From CAYPAV01 sp964408805 (GTDB lineage: Bacteria > Pseudomonadota > Alphaproteobacteria > UBA8366), in NCBI GenBank assembly GCA_964408805.1, contig CAYPAV010000005.1, positions 207,025 to 271,024 on the forward strand: a DNA stretch of 64,000 bases, read 5' to 3'. A program made the position numbers and the translations under genes. Below the pieces are notes generated by a model that had not been told where the DNA came from, ran no database searches, and saw only the letters and a program-made list of their open reading frames with translations. Positions 53,258-61,879 of this stretch are shown here, in pieces (position 1 is the first letter of the stretch; every line of letters starts with the position of its first letter).

Positions 53258-54457
53258 TCAGACGATATCGCGGTCCTGCAGGTCCTTGATCTCGTCCGCG
53301 CCGAACCCCAATTCGCCGAGAATATCCGCGGTATGCTCGCCCAACTCCGGCACCGGCAGACGGAATTCATCGGGCTCAGGCGTCTTGGTGAGATTGATCG
53401 CCTGGCCGACCAGCTTGATGTCCCCCAAGGTCGGGTGGTGCGAGGTCTTGGCCATTTTCAGATGCTCGACCTGCGGGTCGGCAAAGACCTGGTCAACCGA
53501 ATAGATCGGCCCGCAAGGCACGCCCACCTCGTTCAGGAGGGCGACCCAATGATCGCTCGGTTCCTGTTTGATGCGATCGTTGATCAACCCGTTCAGCGCC
53601 ACGCGATTGTCGGAGCGCCCTTTCGGGGCCGAATAATCCGGGTGGTCCAAGAGCGCTTCAAGGCCGACGGCCCGGCAGAACCTTTCGAACAGCACCTGGC
53701 CAGAGGCCGCGATGTTGATATGGCCGTCCGCCGTCTCGAAGACGCCGGTCGGAATGCTGGTCGGATGGTTGTTGCCGGCCTGTTTGGGTACGTCTTCCTC
53801 GATCAGATAGCGCGAGGCCTGAAAGTCCATCATCTGGATCATCGCCTCGAGAAGCGACGTGTGAACCCATTGCCCCTCGCCGGTCGCCTCGCGATCCAGA
53901 AGCGCGATCATGATGCCCTGTGCCAGGAACATGCCGGCGGTAAGATCGCAGATCGGGATACCGACGCGGACCGGTCCTTGGCCCGGCATTCCCGTCACCG
54001 ACATCAGCCCGCCCATGCCCTGGGCGATCTGATCGACGCCCGGCCGCTTGCCATAGGGGCCATCCTGACCAAAACCGGCGATGCTGCCATAGACGATTCG
54101 CGGGTTGACCTTGCTGCAGGCCTCGTAATCGATGCCGAGGCGGTGCTTCACCGCCGAACGGTAATTTTCGACCACCACATCGGCCTTCTCGACAAGCTTG
54201 AAGAAGATCGCCTTCCCTTCCTCGCTCTTGAAGTTGATCGTCAGCCCGCGCTTGTTGCGGTGAAGGTTCTGGAAGTCGAAGCCGTGCCGGGCACCGATGA
54301 TACCGCCCTTGTCGCGGTTGATCCGCGTCGGCGCCTCGATCTTGATGATATTCGCCCCCCAGTCGCCGAGCTGGCGGACCGCCGTCGGTCCGGCCCGGTG
54401 CGCCGTCAAATCCAACACCGTGAACCGCGAAAGCGGCAATCTTCCGTTCGTCGTCAT
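53258..54457 (-). CDS. CaiB/BaiF family III CoA-transferase
   Basis: The protein has 399 residues. It starts with 'LSRFTVLDLTAHRAGPTAVR', has 'WGANIIKIEAP', and places the catalytic Asp171 in 'IPICDLTAGM'. The length is standard. It should activate an acid by CoA transfer. The first gene of a minus-strand group with the crotonase (38-base gap) and zinc-motif gene. It is divergent from the alcohol dehydrogenase gene. Confidence 0.92.
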   Translation of the reverse strand: MTTNGRLPLSRFTVLDLTAHRAGPTAVRQLGDWGANIIKIEAPTRINRDKGGIIGARHGFDFQNLHRNKRGLTINFKSEEGKAIFFKLVEKADVVVENYRSAVKHRLGIDYEACSKVNPRIVYGSIAGFGQDGPYGKRPGVDQIAQGMGGLMSVTGMPGQGPVRVGIPICDLTAGMFLAQGIMIALLDREATGEGQWVHTSLLEAMIQMMDFQASRYLIEEDVPKQAGNNHPTSIPTGVFETADGHINIAASGQVLFERFCRAVGLEALLDHPDYSAPKGRSDNRVALNGLINDRIKQEPSDHWVALLNEVGVPCGPIYSVDQVFADPQVEHLKMAKTSHHPTLGDIKLVGQAINLTKTPEPDEFRLPVPELGEHTADILGELGFGADEIKDLQDRDIV

Positions 54458-54635
54458 CGCTTATTCCTTGATTCGTTGGCCCAGCCGCCGCAGCGACCCC
54501 GTCGCGTTCCCCGTATGATATAGATCGAGGCCCATCCGGCGACAGGCAATTCGGCGGAACCGCCATCCGCGTTGCATCACCCTCCCCGATGGCGCATCAA
54601 TAACCGGCGGATACAATTTTTCAAAGAGGCGGACA

Positions 54636-55655
54636 ATGAAAGCGGTGGTATTTCTTGGCGACCGGAAGCTGGAACTGATGGATTACCCGGACCCGACGCC
54701 CGGGCCGGGCGAGGTCGTCCTCGAGATCAAGGCTTCCGGTATGTGCGGCAGCGATCTTCACAAGTATCGCGCACCCAAGCTGGAGAAATTGAACATCGCC
54801 GGCCACGAGCCCTGCGGCATCGTGGCGGCGGTCGGCGAGGGGGTCCTGGAGGCCCAGGCGAAGGTCGGCGACCGGGTGATGGACCACCATTACAGCGGTT
54901 GTGGTGTGTGCAAGCACTGCCGCGAGGGCTGGTCGCAGCTATGCCTGGACGGCACCACCGTGTACGGCTCCACCGGCGACGGCGCGCATGCGAAATACAT
55001 GAAGGTCCCGGCGCACACCCTGGTGAAACTGCCGGACGCACTTTCCTTCAAGACGGGGGCCGCCATTTCCTGCGGCACGGGCACGGCCTACGGCGCCTTG
55101 AAGCGTCTCGATCTCGCGGGCGACGAGACCATCGCGATCTTCGGCCAGGGGCCGGTCGGCCTTAGTGCCACCCAACTCGCCAAGGCGATGGGGGCACGGG
55201 TGATCGCGCTCGATATCGGCGCGGAACGGCGCGAGCTTGCGACGAAATTCGGCGCCGACGAGACCATCGACCCCCGTTCGGCGAACGATGTGGTCTCCGC
55301 CATCCGCGACCTCACCGGCGGTGAGGGATCGCATAAATCGCTCGATTGCAGTTCAAGCTCCGAGGCCCGCGCGGCGACGGTCCGCTGTATCCGGACCTGG
55401 GGGACGGCTTGCTTCGTCGGTGAAGGCGGGGATGTGACGATCGACGTCTCGCCCGACATGCTGCGCCGCCAGGTCACCTTGGTCGGCTCCTGGACCTTCT
55501 CCAAGAACGGCCAGGCCGATTGCGCCGATTTCATCGCCGAGCGCGGCATCGACATCGACAGCCTGTTCACGCACGAATTCACCCTCGATCAGGCGGAAGA
55601 GGCCTACAAGCTCTTCGATACCCAAACGACGGGGAAAGGCGTCTTCCTGATGTAG
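54636..55655 (+). CDS. Zinc-dependent medium-chain alcohol dehydrogenase
   Basis: The protein has 339 residues. The catalytic zinc site 'SGMCGSDLHKY' and 'AGHEPCGIV' and the four-Cys structural zinc lobe 'CGVCKHCREGWSQLC' (about 89-103) are complete. The NAD(P) Rossmann motif is 'GQGPVGLSATQLAK'. It is a cytosolic oxidoreductase of the threonine dehydrogenase/sorbitol dehydrogenase branch, with unknown alcohol substrate. The ATG follows AGAGG. A crotonase gene follows after 89 bases. Confidence 0.92.
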   Translation: MKAVVFLGDRKLELMDYPDPTPGPGEVVLEIKASGMCGSDLHKYRAPKLEKLNIAGHEPCGIVAAVGEGVLEAQAKVGDRVMDHHYSGCGVCKHCREGWSQLCLDGTTVYGSTGDGAHAKYMKVPAHTLVKLPDALSFKTGAAISCGTGTAYGALKRLDLAGDETIAIFGQGPVGLSATQLAKAMGARVIALDIGAERRELATKFGADETIDPRSANDVVSAIRDLTGGEGSHKSLDCSSSSEARAATVRCIRTWGTACFVGEGGDVTIDVSPDMLRRQVTLVGSWTFSKNGQADCADFIAERGIDIDSLFTHEFTLDQAEEAYKLFDTQTTGKGVFLM

Positions 55656-55744
55656 CGGGCGGCCTGCCCCTCTTTCGTCTCGCCCCGGGCGCGCCGCAGT
55701 CTATCTCTTTTGTCGAATAGCGACCGCCCCGGAGGATTCGAGAG

Positions 55745-56563
55745 ATGACCTATCGCCACTTGCTTTTCGACGTCAGCGACGAGATCGCGACGATCACCTT
55801 CAATCGTCCGGAAGCGCGGAACGCGCTCAGCATCGAGATGCGCGACGATATCAGCACGGCCCTGGAGGAGATCAAGGATCGTGCCGGCGACGACATCAAG
55901 GCGGTGATCATGACGGGTGCCGGCGGCGCCTTCTGTGCCGGCGGCGACGTCAAGGGCATGGGCAACCGCCAGATGACCCCGATGGAACAGCGGAACCGCA
56001 TGCGCGACGGCCACAACCGGATCTTCGATATCGTGCATCTGGAACTGCCGGTGATCAGCCTCGTGGACGGGGCCGCCGCGGGGGCCGGCTGCAATTTGGC
56101 GCTGCTGGCGGATTTCGTGCTGGCGACGCCGCGCGCCTTCTTCACTCAGGCCTTCGCCAAGATCGGCCTGATCCCGGATTGGAGCGGCTTCTTCGTCCTG
56201 CCGCGCCTGATCGGCCTGCAGCAGGCGAAGGAACTCGTCTTCACGGGACGCCGGGTCTATGCAGAAGAGGCCAAGGCGTTGGGGATGATCTACGACATCG
56301 TCGGCCAGGAGACCGCAATGGAGGAGGCCCGCGCCTTCGCCAGACGGTTCTGCGACGCCTCCCCTGCGGCGATCGGCATGGCCAAGACGATCCTGAACGA
56401 ATCCTACAACCAGGACTTCCGCACCCTCCTGGAGATGGAGGCCATGGGCCAATCCCTGGTGCGCGAAACCGAATTCCACCGCGAGGCGGTCCGCCGCTTC
56501 AAGGAAAAGGAAACTCCGCTCTTCGACTGGGACAAACCGGCGCCTGCGGCGGGCGACGATTAG
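55745..56563 (+). CDS. Crotonase-family protein, isomerase-like
   Basis: The protein has 272 residues. Oxyanion segments are 'FCAGGDVKGM' (63-72) and 'GAAAGAGCNLA' (109-119). The hydratase Glu positions are Asn117 and Phe137, while Asp145 in 'LIPDWSG' sits where ring-opening isomerases (PaaG-type) keep a catalytic Asp. An isomerase role is therefore more likely than hydration. SD ggagg is about ten bases upstream. It converges with the acyl-CoA dehydrogenase pair. Confidence 0.87.
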   Translation: MTYRHLLFDVSDEIATITFNRPEARNALSIEMRDDISTALEEIKDRAGDDIKAVIMTGAGGAFCAGGDVKGMGNRQMTPMEQRNRMRDGHNRIFDIVHLELPVISLVDGAAAGAGCNLALLADFVLATPRAFFTQAFAKIGLIPDWSGFFVLPRLIGLQQAKELVFTGRRVYAEEAKALGMIYDIVGQETAMEEARAFARRFCDASPAAIGMAKTILNESYNQDFRTLLEMEAMGQSLVRETEFHREAVRRFKEKETPLFDWDKPAPAAGDD

Positions 56564-56588
56564 GTCTGGCCGACGGCAAGCTCCCCCG

Positions 56589-57818
56589 TCACCCCTTCCC
56601 GGTCGGCAGCTCGTTGAAGGGGATGCCCTTGTCGATGCGGATATCCTGGGGCAAGCCGAGGATGCGTTCGGCGATGATGTTGCGGAGGATCTCGTCGCTG
56701 CCGCCGGCGATGCGGCCGGACGGCGAGGACAGCAGGGCCTCCTGAAAGAGCGCCTTCATCGGTGACTCCGCGTCATCGAAGATCACGCCGGCCTGCTCCA
56801 TCAAATCCATCCCGAAGGCGGCGATCTCCTGGCGCTTCTTACCGGTCACCACTTTGGCGATCGAGGATTCCGGCCCCGGCTGCTCGCCGCGCGAGAGGGC
56901 GGTGATGGTGCGGAATTGGGTGAGCCGGATACCCTGCATCCGGATATACCAATCGGCGAGCTTGTCGCGCACCAGAGGATCCGCGATTGCGGGGCCGGAG
57001 TCGACCTCGAGGTCGCGGGCGAGCTCGAAAATGTCGTCGAAATCAGGCGCCGGCCGTTCGCCGACCGCAAGACGCTCGTTCATCAGCGTCGTTAGCGACA
57101 CCTTCCAGCCCTCGCCGACGGCGCCGAGGCGCTGGCTGTCGGGGACGCGAACATCGGTGAAGAACACCTCGTTGAAATTCGAGGTGCCGGCGATCTGCTT
57201 GATCCGCCGGATTTCGATCCCCGGCGACTTCATGTCGATGAAGAAGTAGCTCAAGCCCTTGTGCTTCGGCTGGTCGGGATCGGTGCGGACGACGATGACC
57301 CCGTAGTCGGAAAAATGCGCGCCCGATGTCCAGATCTTCTGACCGTTGATCACCCAGTCGTCGCCGTCCGGCACGGCCCGGGTGCGGAGCCCCGCCAGAT
57401 CGGAGCCGGCCGAAGGTTCGGAGAATAGCTGGCACCAGATCTCCTCTCCGCGAAGCGCCTTAGGTGCGTAGCGCTGCTTCTGTTCCTCGCTCGCATAGGT
57501 CAGCATCGTCGGCACGCACATGCCGAGGCCGATCTCGTAGATCCCGCGCGGCGTCAGATAGTTCGCTTCCTCCTGATTGAAGATCACCTGCTGAATGGCC
57601 GTGCCGCCGCGGCCGCCATATTCCTTCGCCAAGGTGATACCGGCGAACCCGGCGTCGAATTTCTTGGCCTGCAGTTCCTTGGCGACCGTCACCAGCTCGT
57701 CGCTGCCGTATTTCACCTTGAAGACCTCGCCCGGGCTTTTCCGTTCGACATTGGCGTCCAGAAAGGCGCGCGCTTCGGCGCGGAATTCGGCTTCTTCCGG
57801 CGTATCGTTGAAATCCAT
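56589..57818 (-). CDS. Acyl-CoA dehydrogenase
   Basis: This FAD enzyme has 409 residues and starts 'MDFNDTPEEAEFRAEARAFL'. Flavin-contact segments 'CQLFSEPSAGSDLAGLRTRA' and 'INGQKIWTSGA' are clear. The C-terminus 'SDEILRNIIAERILGLP' is the usual cofactor and dimer region. I chose the ATG at 57818 with GGAGAG six bases upstream; longer frames upstream overlap the paired gene. Two adjacent ACADs of unequal length often form heteromers in steroid-like side-chain degradation. Confidence 0.93.
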   Translation of the reverse strand: MDFNDTPEEAEFRAEARAFLDANVERKSPGEVFKVKYGSDELVTVAKELQAKKFDAGFAGITLAKEYGGRGGTAIQQVIFNQEEANYLTPRGIYEIGLGMCVPTMLTYASEEQKQRYAPKALRGEEIWCQLFSEPSAGSDLAGLRTRAVPDGDDWVINGQKIWTSGAHFSDYGVIVVRTDPDQPKHKGLSYFFIDMKSPGIEIRRIKQIAGTSNFNEVFFTDVRVPDSQRLGAVGEGWKVSLTTLMNERLAVGERPAPDFDDIFELARDLEVDSGPAIADPLVRDKLADWYIRMQGIRLTQFRTITALSRGEQPGPESSIAKVVTGKKRQEIAAFGMDLMEQAGVIFDDAESPMKALFQEALLSSPSGRIAGGSDEILRNIIAERILGLPQDIRIDKGIPFNELPTGKG

Positions 57819-57831
57819 CTCGGTCTCTCCT

Positions 57832-58947
57832 CTAGGCCGCGACGTTACGGGCTTCGATGCGACTGATGAGCTTATCCTTCCATCGGCGCTCGCCGCCGAT
57901 CGCCAAGGCCAGGAGCTTCGCCCGCCGATAGTAGAGGTGGCAGTCGAGCTCCCAGGTGAAGCCCATGCCGCCATGGGTCTGGATATTCTCGCCCGATGCC
58001 AGCTCATAGGCCTGAATGGCGGCGACCCGGGCCGCGGCCGCGGCAACGGGCAGGTCCGGTGCATCCTCCGCCAGTGCCCAGGCGCCATAGTAAGCGTTGG
58101 AGCGGGCCAGCTCGGTCGCGGTGTAGACATCGGCCAGCTTGTGCTTGATCGCCTGGAAGGAGCCGATCGGCCGGCCGAAGGCATAGCGTTCCTTGGCATA
58201 TTCGACCGCCATATCGAGACAGGCCTGCGCACCGCCCAATTGCTCGAAGGCGAAGAGGACGGCGGCCTGGTCGAACAATCGCTCGGTCAGCTCCCAGCCG
58301 CCGTCGGTGGGACCCAGAAGCTCTGCCGGCGCCTTGGTGAAGTTCAGCCGAGCGTGGTTTCGCGAAGGATCGACGGTCTCGACCGAGTCGCGCGCGACAC
58401 CGTCCCCCGCGAGATCGACCAGAACCCACGCCGCCCCGCCGCCGGCATCCGCCAGCACGACCGCGAAATCGGCGACGTCGCCATCCGGCACCGGCGTCTT
58501 GACCCCATTGAGGACGCCCGCCGAGAAGCTTGTCGCCAGCCCCTTCCGGTCGAGGTTCTTGACCCCTTCCGCGATCGCGACCGTGCCGATCGTCTCGCCC
58601 GCCGCCAGACGCGGCAGATAGGCGTCTCGCTGGGCCTCGTCGCCGGCCAGCAGGATCGCCTCCGTCGCCAGATAGACCGAGGAGGAAAACGGTGTCGGCG
58701 CCAGCGTGCGGCCGAGTTCCTCGGCGATGACGCAGAGATCTTCCCGCGACATACCGGCCCCGCCATAGGTGTCCGGCACCACCGTGCCCATCCAACCGAG
58801 CTCCGCCATCCTCGACCACATTTCGCGATCGAAGGGCTCGTCGGTTTCCATTACCTGGCGCGCCTGGCCCAGGGCCTGGCCGTCGTCGAGGAAGCGCCGC
58901 GCCTGATCGCGCAGCAGCCGTTGTTCTTCGGAAAAATCGAAATTCAT
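57832..58947 (-). CDS. Acyl-CoA dehydrogenase, second of a pair
   Basis: The protein has 371 residues, starting 'MNFDFSEEQRLLRDQARRFL'. The fold is kept, with 'ERYAFGRPIGSFQAIKHKLAD' and 'IQTHGGMGFTWELDCHLYYRR'. The central flavin region ('AEGVKNLDRKGLATS') is divergent from the first gene, as in the poorly conserved partner of heterotetrameric dehydrogenases. The ATG at 58947 is the first that gives the family N-terminus. The stop is 13 bases from the start of the partner gene. Confidence 0.92.
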   Translation of the reverse strand: MNFDFSEEQRLLRDQARRFLDDGQALGQARQVMETDEPFDREMWSRMAELGWMGTVVPDTYGGAGMSREDLCVIAEELGRTLAPTPFSSSVYLATEAILLAGDEAQRDAYLPRLAAGETIGTVAIAEGVKNLDRKGLATSFSAGVLNGVKTPVPDGDVADFAVVLADAGGGAAWVLVDLAGDGVARDSVETVDPSRNHARLNFTKAPAELLGPTDGGWELTERLFDQAAVLFAFEQLGGAQACLDMAVEYAKERYAFGRPIGSFQAIKHKLADVYTATELARSNAYYGAWALAEDAPDLPVAAAAARVAAIQAYELASGENIQTHGGMGFTWELDCHLYYRRAKLLALAIGGERRWKDKLISRIEARNVAA

Positions 58948-59024
58948 GGCCGTCCGTGCCTTCCCTAGATTCGCACCTAAAGACCTATTCCGCCCGCGCC
59001 GAATCGCCAGATGGTCCGGTCCGT

Positions 59025-59870
59025 TCAGGTCCCCGGCCGATTGGCGAACAGCCAGATGTGGAGGCGCGGGGAAAATCGGTAACCGCGTCCGAGCGCCGCC
59101 TCGGCAATGGTGCCTTGGGTCGCTTCCAATCGCGCCGCCGTGGCGCCGAGCGGCATGATCGTCACCTCCCAGGGAACCCCGGCCGTCCGGAATTCCGCGG
59201 TCGCGGCGGCAACCTCGTCCCAGACCCGTTCCGAGCCGTCGACGACGAACTTCAATTGCCCGTGGGGAGAGAGTTCGTGATATGCGGCCAGAACCTCGGG
59301 CTTGATCGCCGCCACCCGATCTTCGCCGGAAAGTGAGAGTTTGGGGCTCGCCGACCAGAACCACTCACCCGAACCGGCGCCCCAGCCTTCGCGAATGGCG
59401 GACACGAGGTCGGCACGCGGCATCTGCGTACCATTGGTCTCGATAGTGAGGTAATGCGGCGAATTTTCCCGATTCCGCAAGGTCGCGAGAACCTCGGCAA
59501 GGGCGGATTGGCTCAGCATTGGCTCTCCGCCGGTGACCACCAGATGCGTCCAGCCGCCATGGCCGGGATGGTGGAACACGGGCGCCAGCGCCATCATCTC
59601 TTCGCAGATCTCCGCCGCGGTGCCGCGTCTTGCCAGATGCGCGTATTCCTGGGCCCAGGCATAGGCGGTGTCGCACCCCGTCTCGGCGACGGGAAAATCT
59701 TCGAGGGTGCGGATGCTCGCGGGATCGGCATCCATCGCCGGTCCAATCCGCCCGAACCCGCGGCATTCGAAATTGCAGCCCCAGAAACGCAGGAAAAGCG
59801 ACGGCACGCCCGTGTAGCGGCCCTCGCCCTGAACCGAGTGGAAGATTTCGGAGTATCGAAATTTCCGCAT
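59025..59870 (-). CDS. queE: 7-carboxy-7-deazaguanine synthase, radical SAM
   Basis: This enzyme makes the 7-carboxy-7-deazaguanine intermediate of queuosine and related bases. It has 281 residues. The QueE start 'YSEIFHSVQGEGRYTGVPS' is clear, as are 'THLVVTGGEPML' and 'LKFVVDGS'. Cys32 and Cys36 ('GCNFEC') follow the radical SAM pattern, but the third Cys of C-x3-C-x2-C is Phe39; the nearest is Cys66 in 'TGCDTAYAW'. An extended cluster motif of a QueE subfamily is likely. The ATG has no clear SD. No other queuosine gene is in the window. Confidence 0.85.
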   Translation of the reverse strand: MRKFRYSEIFHSVQGEGRYTGVPSLFLRFWGCNFECRGFGRIGPAMDADPASIRTLEDFPVAETGCDTAYAWAQEYAHLARRGTAAEICEEMMALAPVFHHPGHGGWTHLVVTGGEPMLSQSALAEVLATLRNRENSPHYLTIETNGTQMPRADLVSAIREGWGAGSGEWFWSASPKLSLSGEDRVAAIKPEVLAAYHELSPHGQLKFVVDGSERVWDEVAAATAEFRTAGVPWEVTIMPLGATAARLEATQGTIAEAALGRGYRFSPRLHIWLFANRPGT

Positions 59871-59887
59871 TCGGAGCGTCGAGACGT

Positions 59888-60388
59888 CTAGCGCTTGTAA
59901 AGCCCCATGATCGAGGACTTGGCGAGCGTGTTGAAGTTCAAATAGAAGCCGACCACGGCGGCCGAGGTATCGGCCGTCACCGGCAATTCCTTCATGCCGA
60001 CCGCGTGGACGGTGAACAGGTACCGGTGCGGGTGGTCGCCCTCGGGCGGGCAGGGGCCGCCATAGCCGGGTGCCCCGAAATCGGTGCGGACCTGAAGCGC
60101 CCCATCGGGCATCGACCCGCCGGCACTGCCCGCACCTTCCGCCAGTTCGCGCACATCGGCCGGGATATTGACCGCGACCCAATGCCAGAACCCGCTTCCC
60201 GTCGGCGCATCCGGATCATAGCACATGACGGCGAAGCTCTCGGTGCCTTCGGGCGGATCGGTCCAGGCCAGATGCGGCGATGCGTTGCCGCCGGCGCAAC
60301 CGAAGCCGTAATCCTCGGACAGGATATGCGCGGCCCCCAGATAATCCCCGTCCGCGAAACTGTTGCTGGTCACCTTGAAATCCGACAT
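59888..60388 (-). CDS. YbhB/YbcL-family PEBP-like protein
   Basis: The protein has 166 residues. The phosphatidylethanolamine-binding fold is shown by 'CYDPDAPTGSGFWHWVAVNIP' (D-P-D-A-P and G-x-W-H-W) and 'GGPCPPEGDHPHRYLFTVHA' (the GGPxPPxG and HRY motifs). No signal peptide. The function of bacterial members is unclear. SD GGAGG precedes the ATG at 60388. It lies just upstream of queE on the same strand, with a gap of 17 bases. Confidence 0.92.
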   Translation of the reverse strand: MSDFKVTSNSFADGDYLGAAHILSEDYGFGCAGGNASPHLAWTDPPEGTESFAVMCYDPDAPTGSGFWHWVAVNIPADVRELAEGAGSAGGSMPDGALQVRTDFGAPGYGGPCPPEGDHPHRYLFTVHAVGMKELPVTADTSAAVVGFYLNFNTLAKSSIMGLYKR

Positions 60389-60472
60389 CGGTCGATACCT
60401 CCCTGATTTTCCATTGACCGGAGTGTCGCCCAAGCAAGCAGGCGGTGCAATTGGCTAGCTCGCCATCTCTAC

Positions 60473-61744
60473 CTAAAAAAAGACATAGGACCGGACCACG
60501 ACGTTCCGGCGGCAGTGGGCGTCTTCGGGCGCGGTCGGGTCGATGCAGGCCGTGTGGAAGGACCAGCGCGAGACCGAGCCATCGGTCACGGAATCGTAGC
60601 ATTTGAGCATCGAGACCTCGGTCGGCGTCTGCTGCGGAATCCAGTACCACTCGTGGTCGGGGTGGTAGGTGAAGCGGGTGGTCTCGCCGACGCGGTCGTC
60701 ATAGACCCGGTAGTTGTTGATGTAGGGCTGCTTGGCGAAGGAGGGCCAGGCGCAGAGCACGAAGGGGTTCTGCTGCACGGTCTCCATCGGCTTGGCGAGG
60801 TTGATCGACATGAACCGCCGCGACATCTTCGCGTCGGCCTCCGCCTCCGTGTAGTGCTGCTCGCGCCCGAAATTCCGGAGGTTCTTGGTCAGGAGCTCGC
60901 GGCAGCGGACACGGCCGCTGTTGTCGTTCAGGTCGTTATGCACGAGGTTGGCATAGCGGGCGTTCACGCCCGGGTTCTTGGCGTCCTGGTCTTCCGTGCG
61001 GTCGCCCTCGTAGTCCTGATCGAAGACGTCGTGGTTGTAGACGAGCGCGTCGGTCGCATCCGGAAAGAAATCCAGGAGGAGCTTCTCGATCTCCGGATAG
61101 AAGACGCGCTCCACCTCCGCCGAATCATAGAAGTTCCGGCATTCGGACTCGCAGTGCGCCAGCGAGACGCCTAGCTTGTCCATGCACTCGGCGCTGCTGG
61201 GCGAGAGACCCGGGTGGTATTCCTCCATTCGCCGCGCATCTCGCATCACTTGGGGGAAAAAGAGGTTGCGGCGCCGGTTGTTTTCCTCGGCCTTCCGCAA
61301 CATTTTTGCGTCGGCCGCGTGCACGGGGTCCGTCCAGAGGGCATTGGACGGAACGATGGAATAACTCGGCTGCTCGTAGACCGTATAGGGCAGCGGAAGC
61401 GCCAAACCGCCCTCCGGGGCTTCGATGTTGTTTTCCCGGATATATGCCACGCACGCCCAGTAGTCGCGAAACCCAAGACCCCACTTGGTCTGGATGGGGC
61501 CGGACGGCGCATTGTCGAGCTCATCGATAAACGCCTGCCCCTTGCCCTCGGCAATCTGGGCGAGCGCGTCCTCTATGGCCGCGCCGGTTCCCGCATCGCC
61601 GTCCCGATCGAGCGACAGATAGGATAATCCTCCATTCGCGGCGATGGGCGGCGGCTGCCCCTTCGTGAGTTGGAGCGGCGGCACATAGGCCGGTGACTCC
61701 GTCTCCGCCGAAACACGATCCTCGTTGACTTCAATCTGATCCAT
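60473..61744 (-). CDS. CmcJ/NvfI-like putative oxidoreductase
   Basis: The protein has 423 residues. The C-terminal two-thirds follow the CmcJ/NvfI/AsaB family: 'FMSINLAKPMETVQQNPFVLCAW' style core, then 'TRFTYHPDHEWYWIPQQTPTEVSMLKCYDS' and 'SFHTACIDPTAPEDA'. Members include cephamycin 7-alpha-methoxylation and fungal meroterpenoid enzymes, often non-haem iron dependent. Relative to the family, the N-terminal region of about 130 residues is extended. The ATG at 61744 has GAGGG upstream; an earlier ATG at 61810 would add 22 residues. Substrate unknown. Confidence 0.7.
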   Translation of the reverse strand: MDQIEVNEDRVSAETESPAYVPPLQLTKGQPPPIAANGGLSYLSLDRDGDAGTGAAIEDALAQIAEGKGQAFIDELDNAPSGPIQTKWGLGFRDYWACVAYIRENNIEAPEGGLALPLPYTVYEQPSYSIVPSNALWTDPVHAADAKMLRKAEENNRRRNLFFPQVMRDARRMEEYHPGLSPSSAECMDKLGVSLAHCESECRNFYDSAEVERVFYPEIEKLLLDFFPDATDALVYNHDVFDQDYEGDRTEDQDAKNPGVNARYANLVHNDLNDNSGRVRCRELLTKNLRNFGREQHYTEAEADAKMSRRFMSINLAKPMETVQQNPFVLCAWPSFAKQPYINNYRVYDDRVGETTRFTYHPDHEWYWIPQQTPTEVSMLKCYDSVTDGSVSRWSFHTACIDPTAPEDAHCRRNVVVRSYVFF

Positions 61745-61879
61745 CAACTTACCCTCAGTTAAGAACGCCCCATCGTGGCACACAGGGCATATATTCGCTA
61801 GAACCCGCATTTCAAACCTTCTTTGGTCGAAAGGGAGGTCTGGGCGCGAAGGATCGGGACGTGGCCGGGTACCGGCGGT

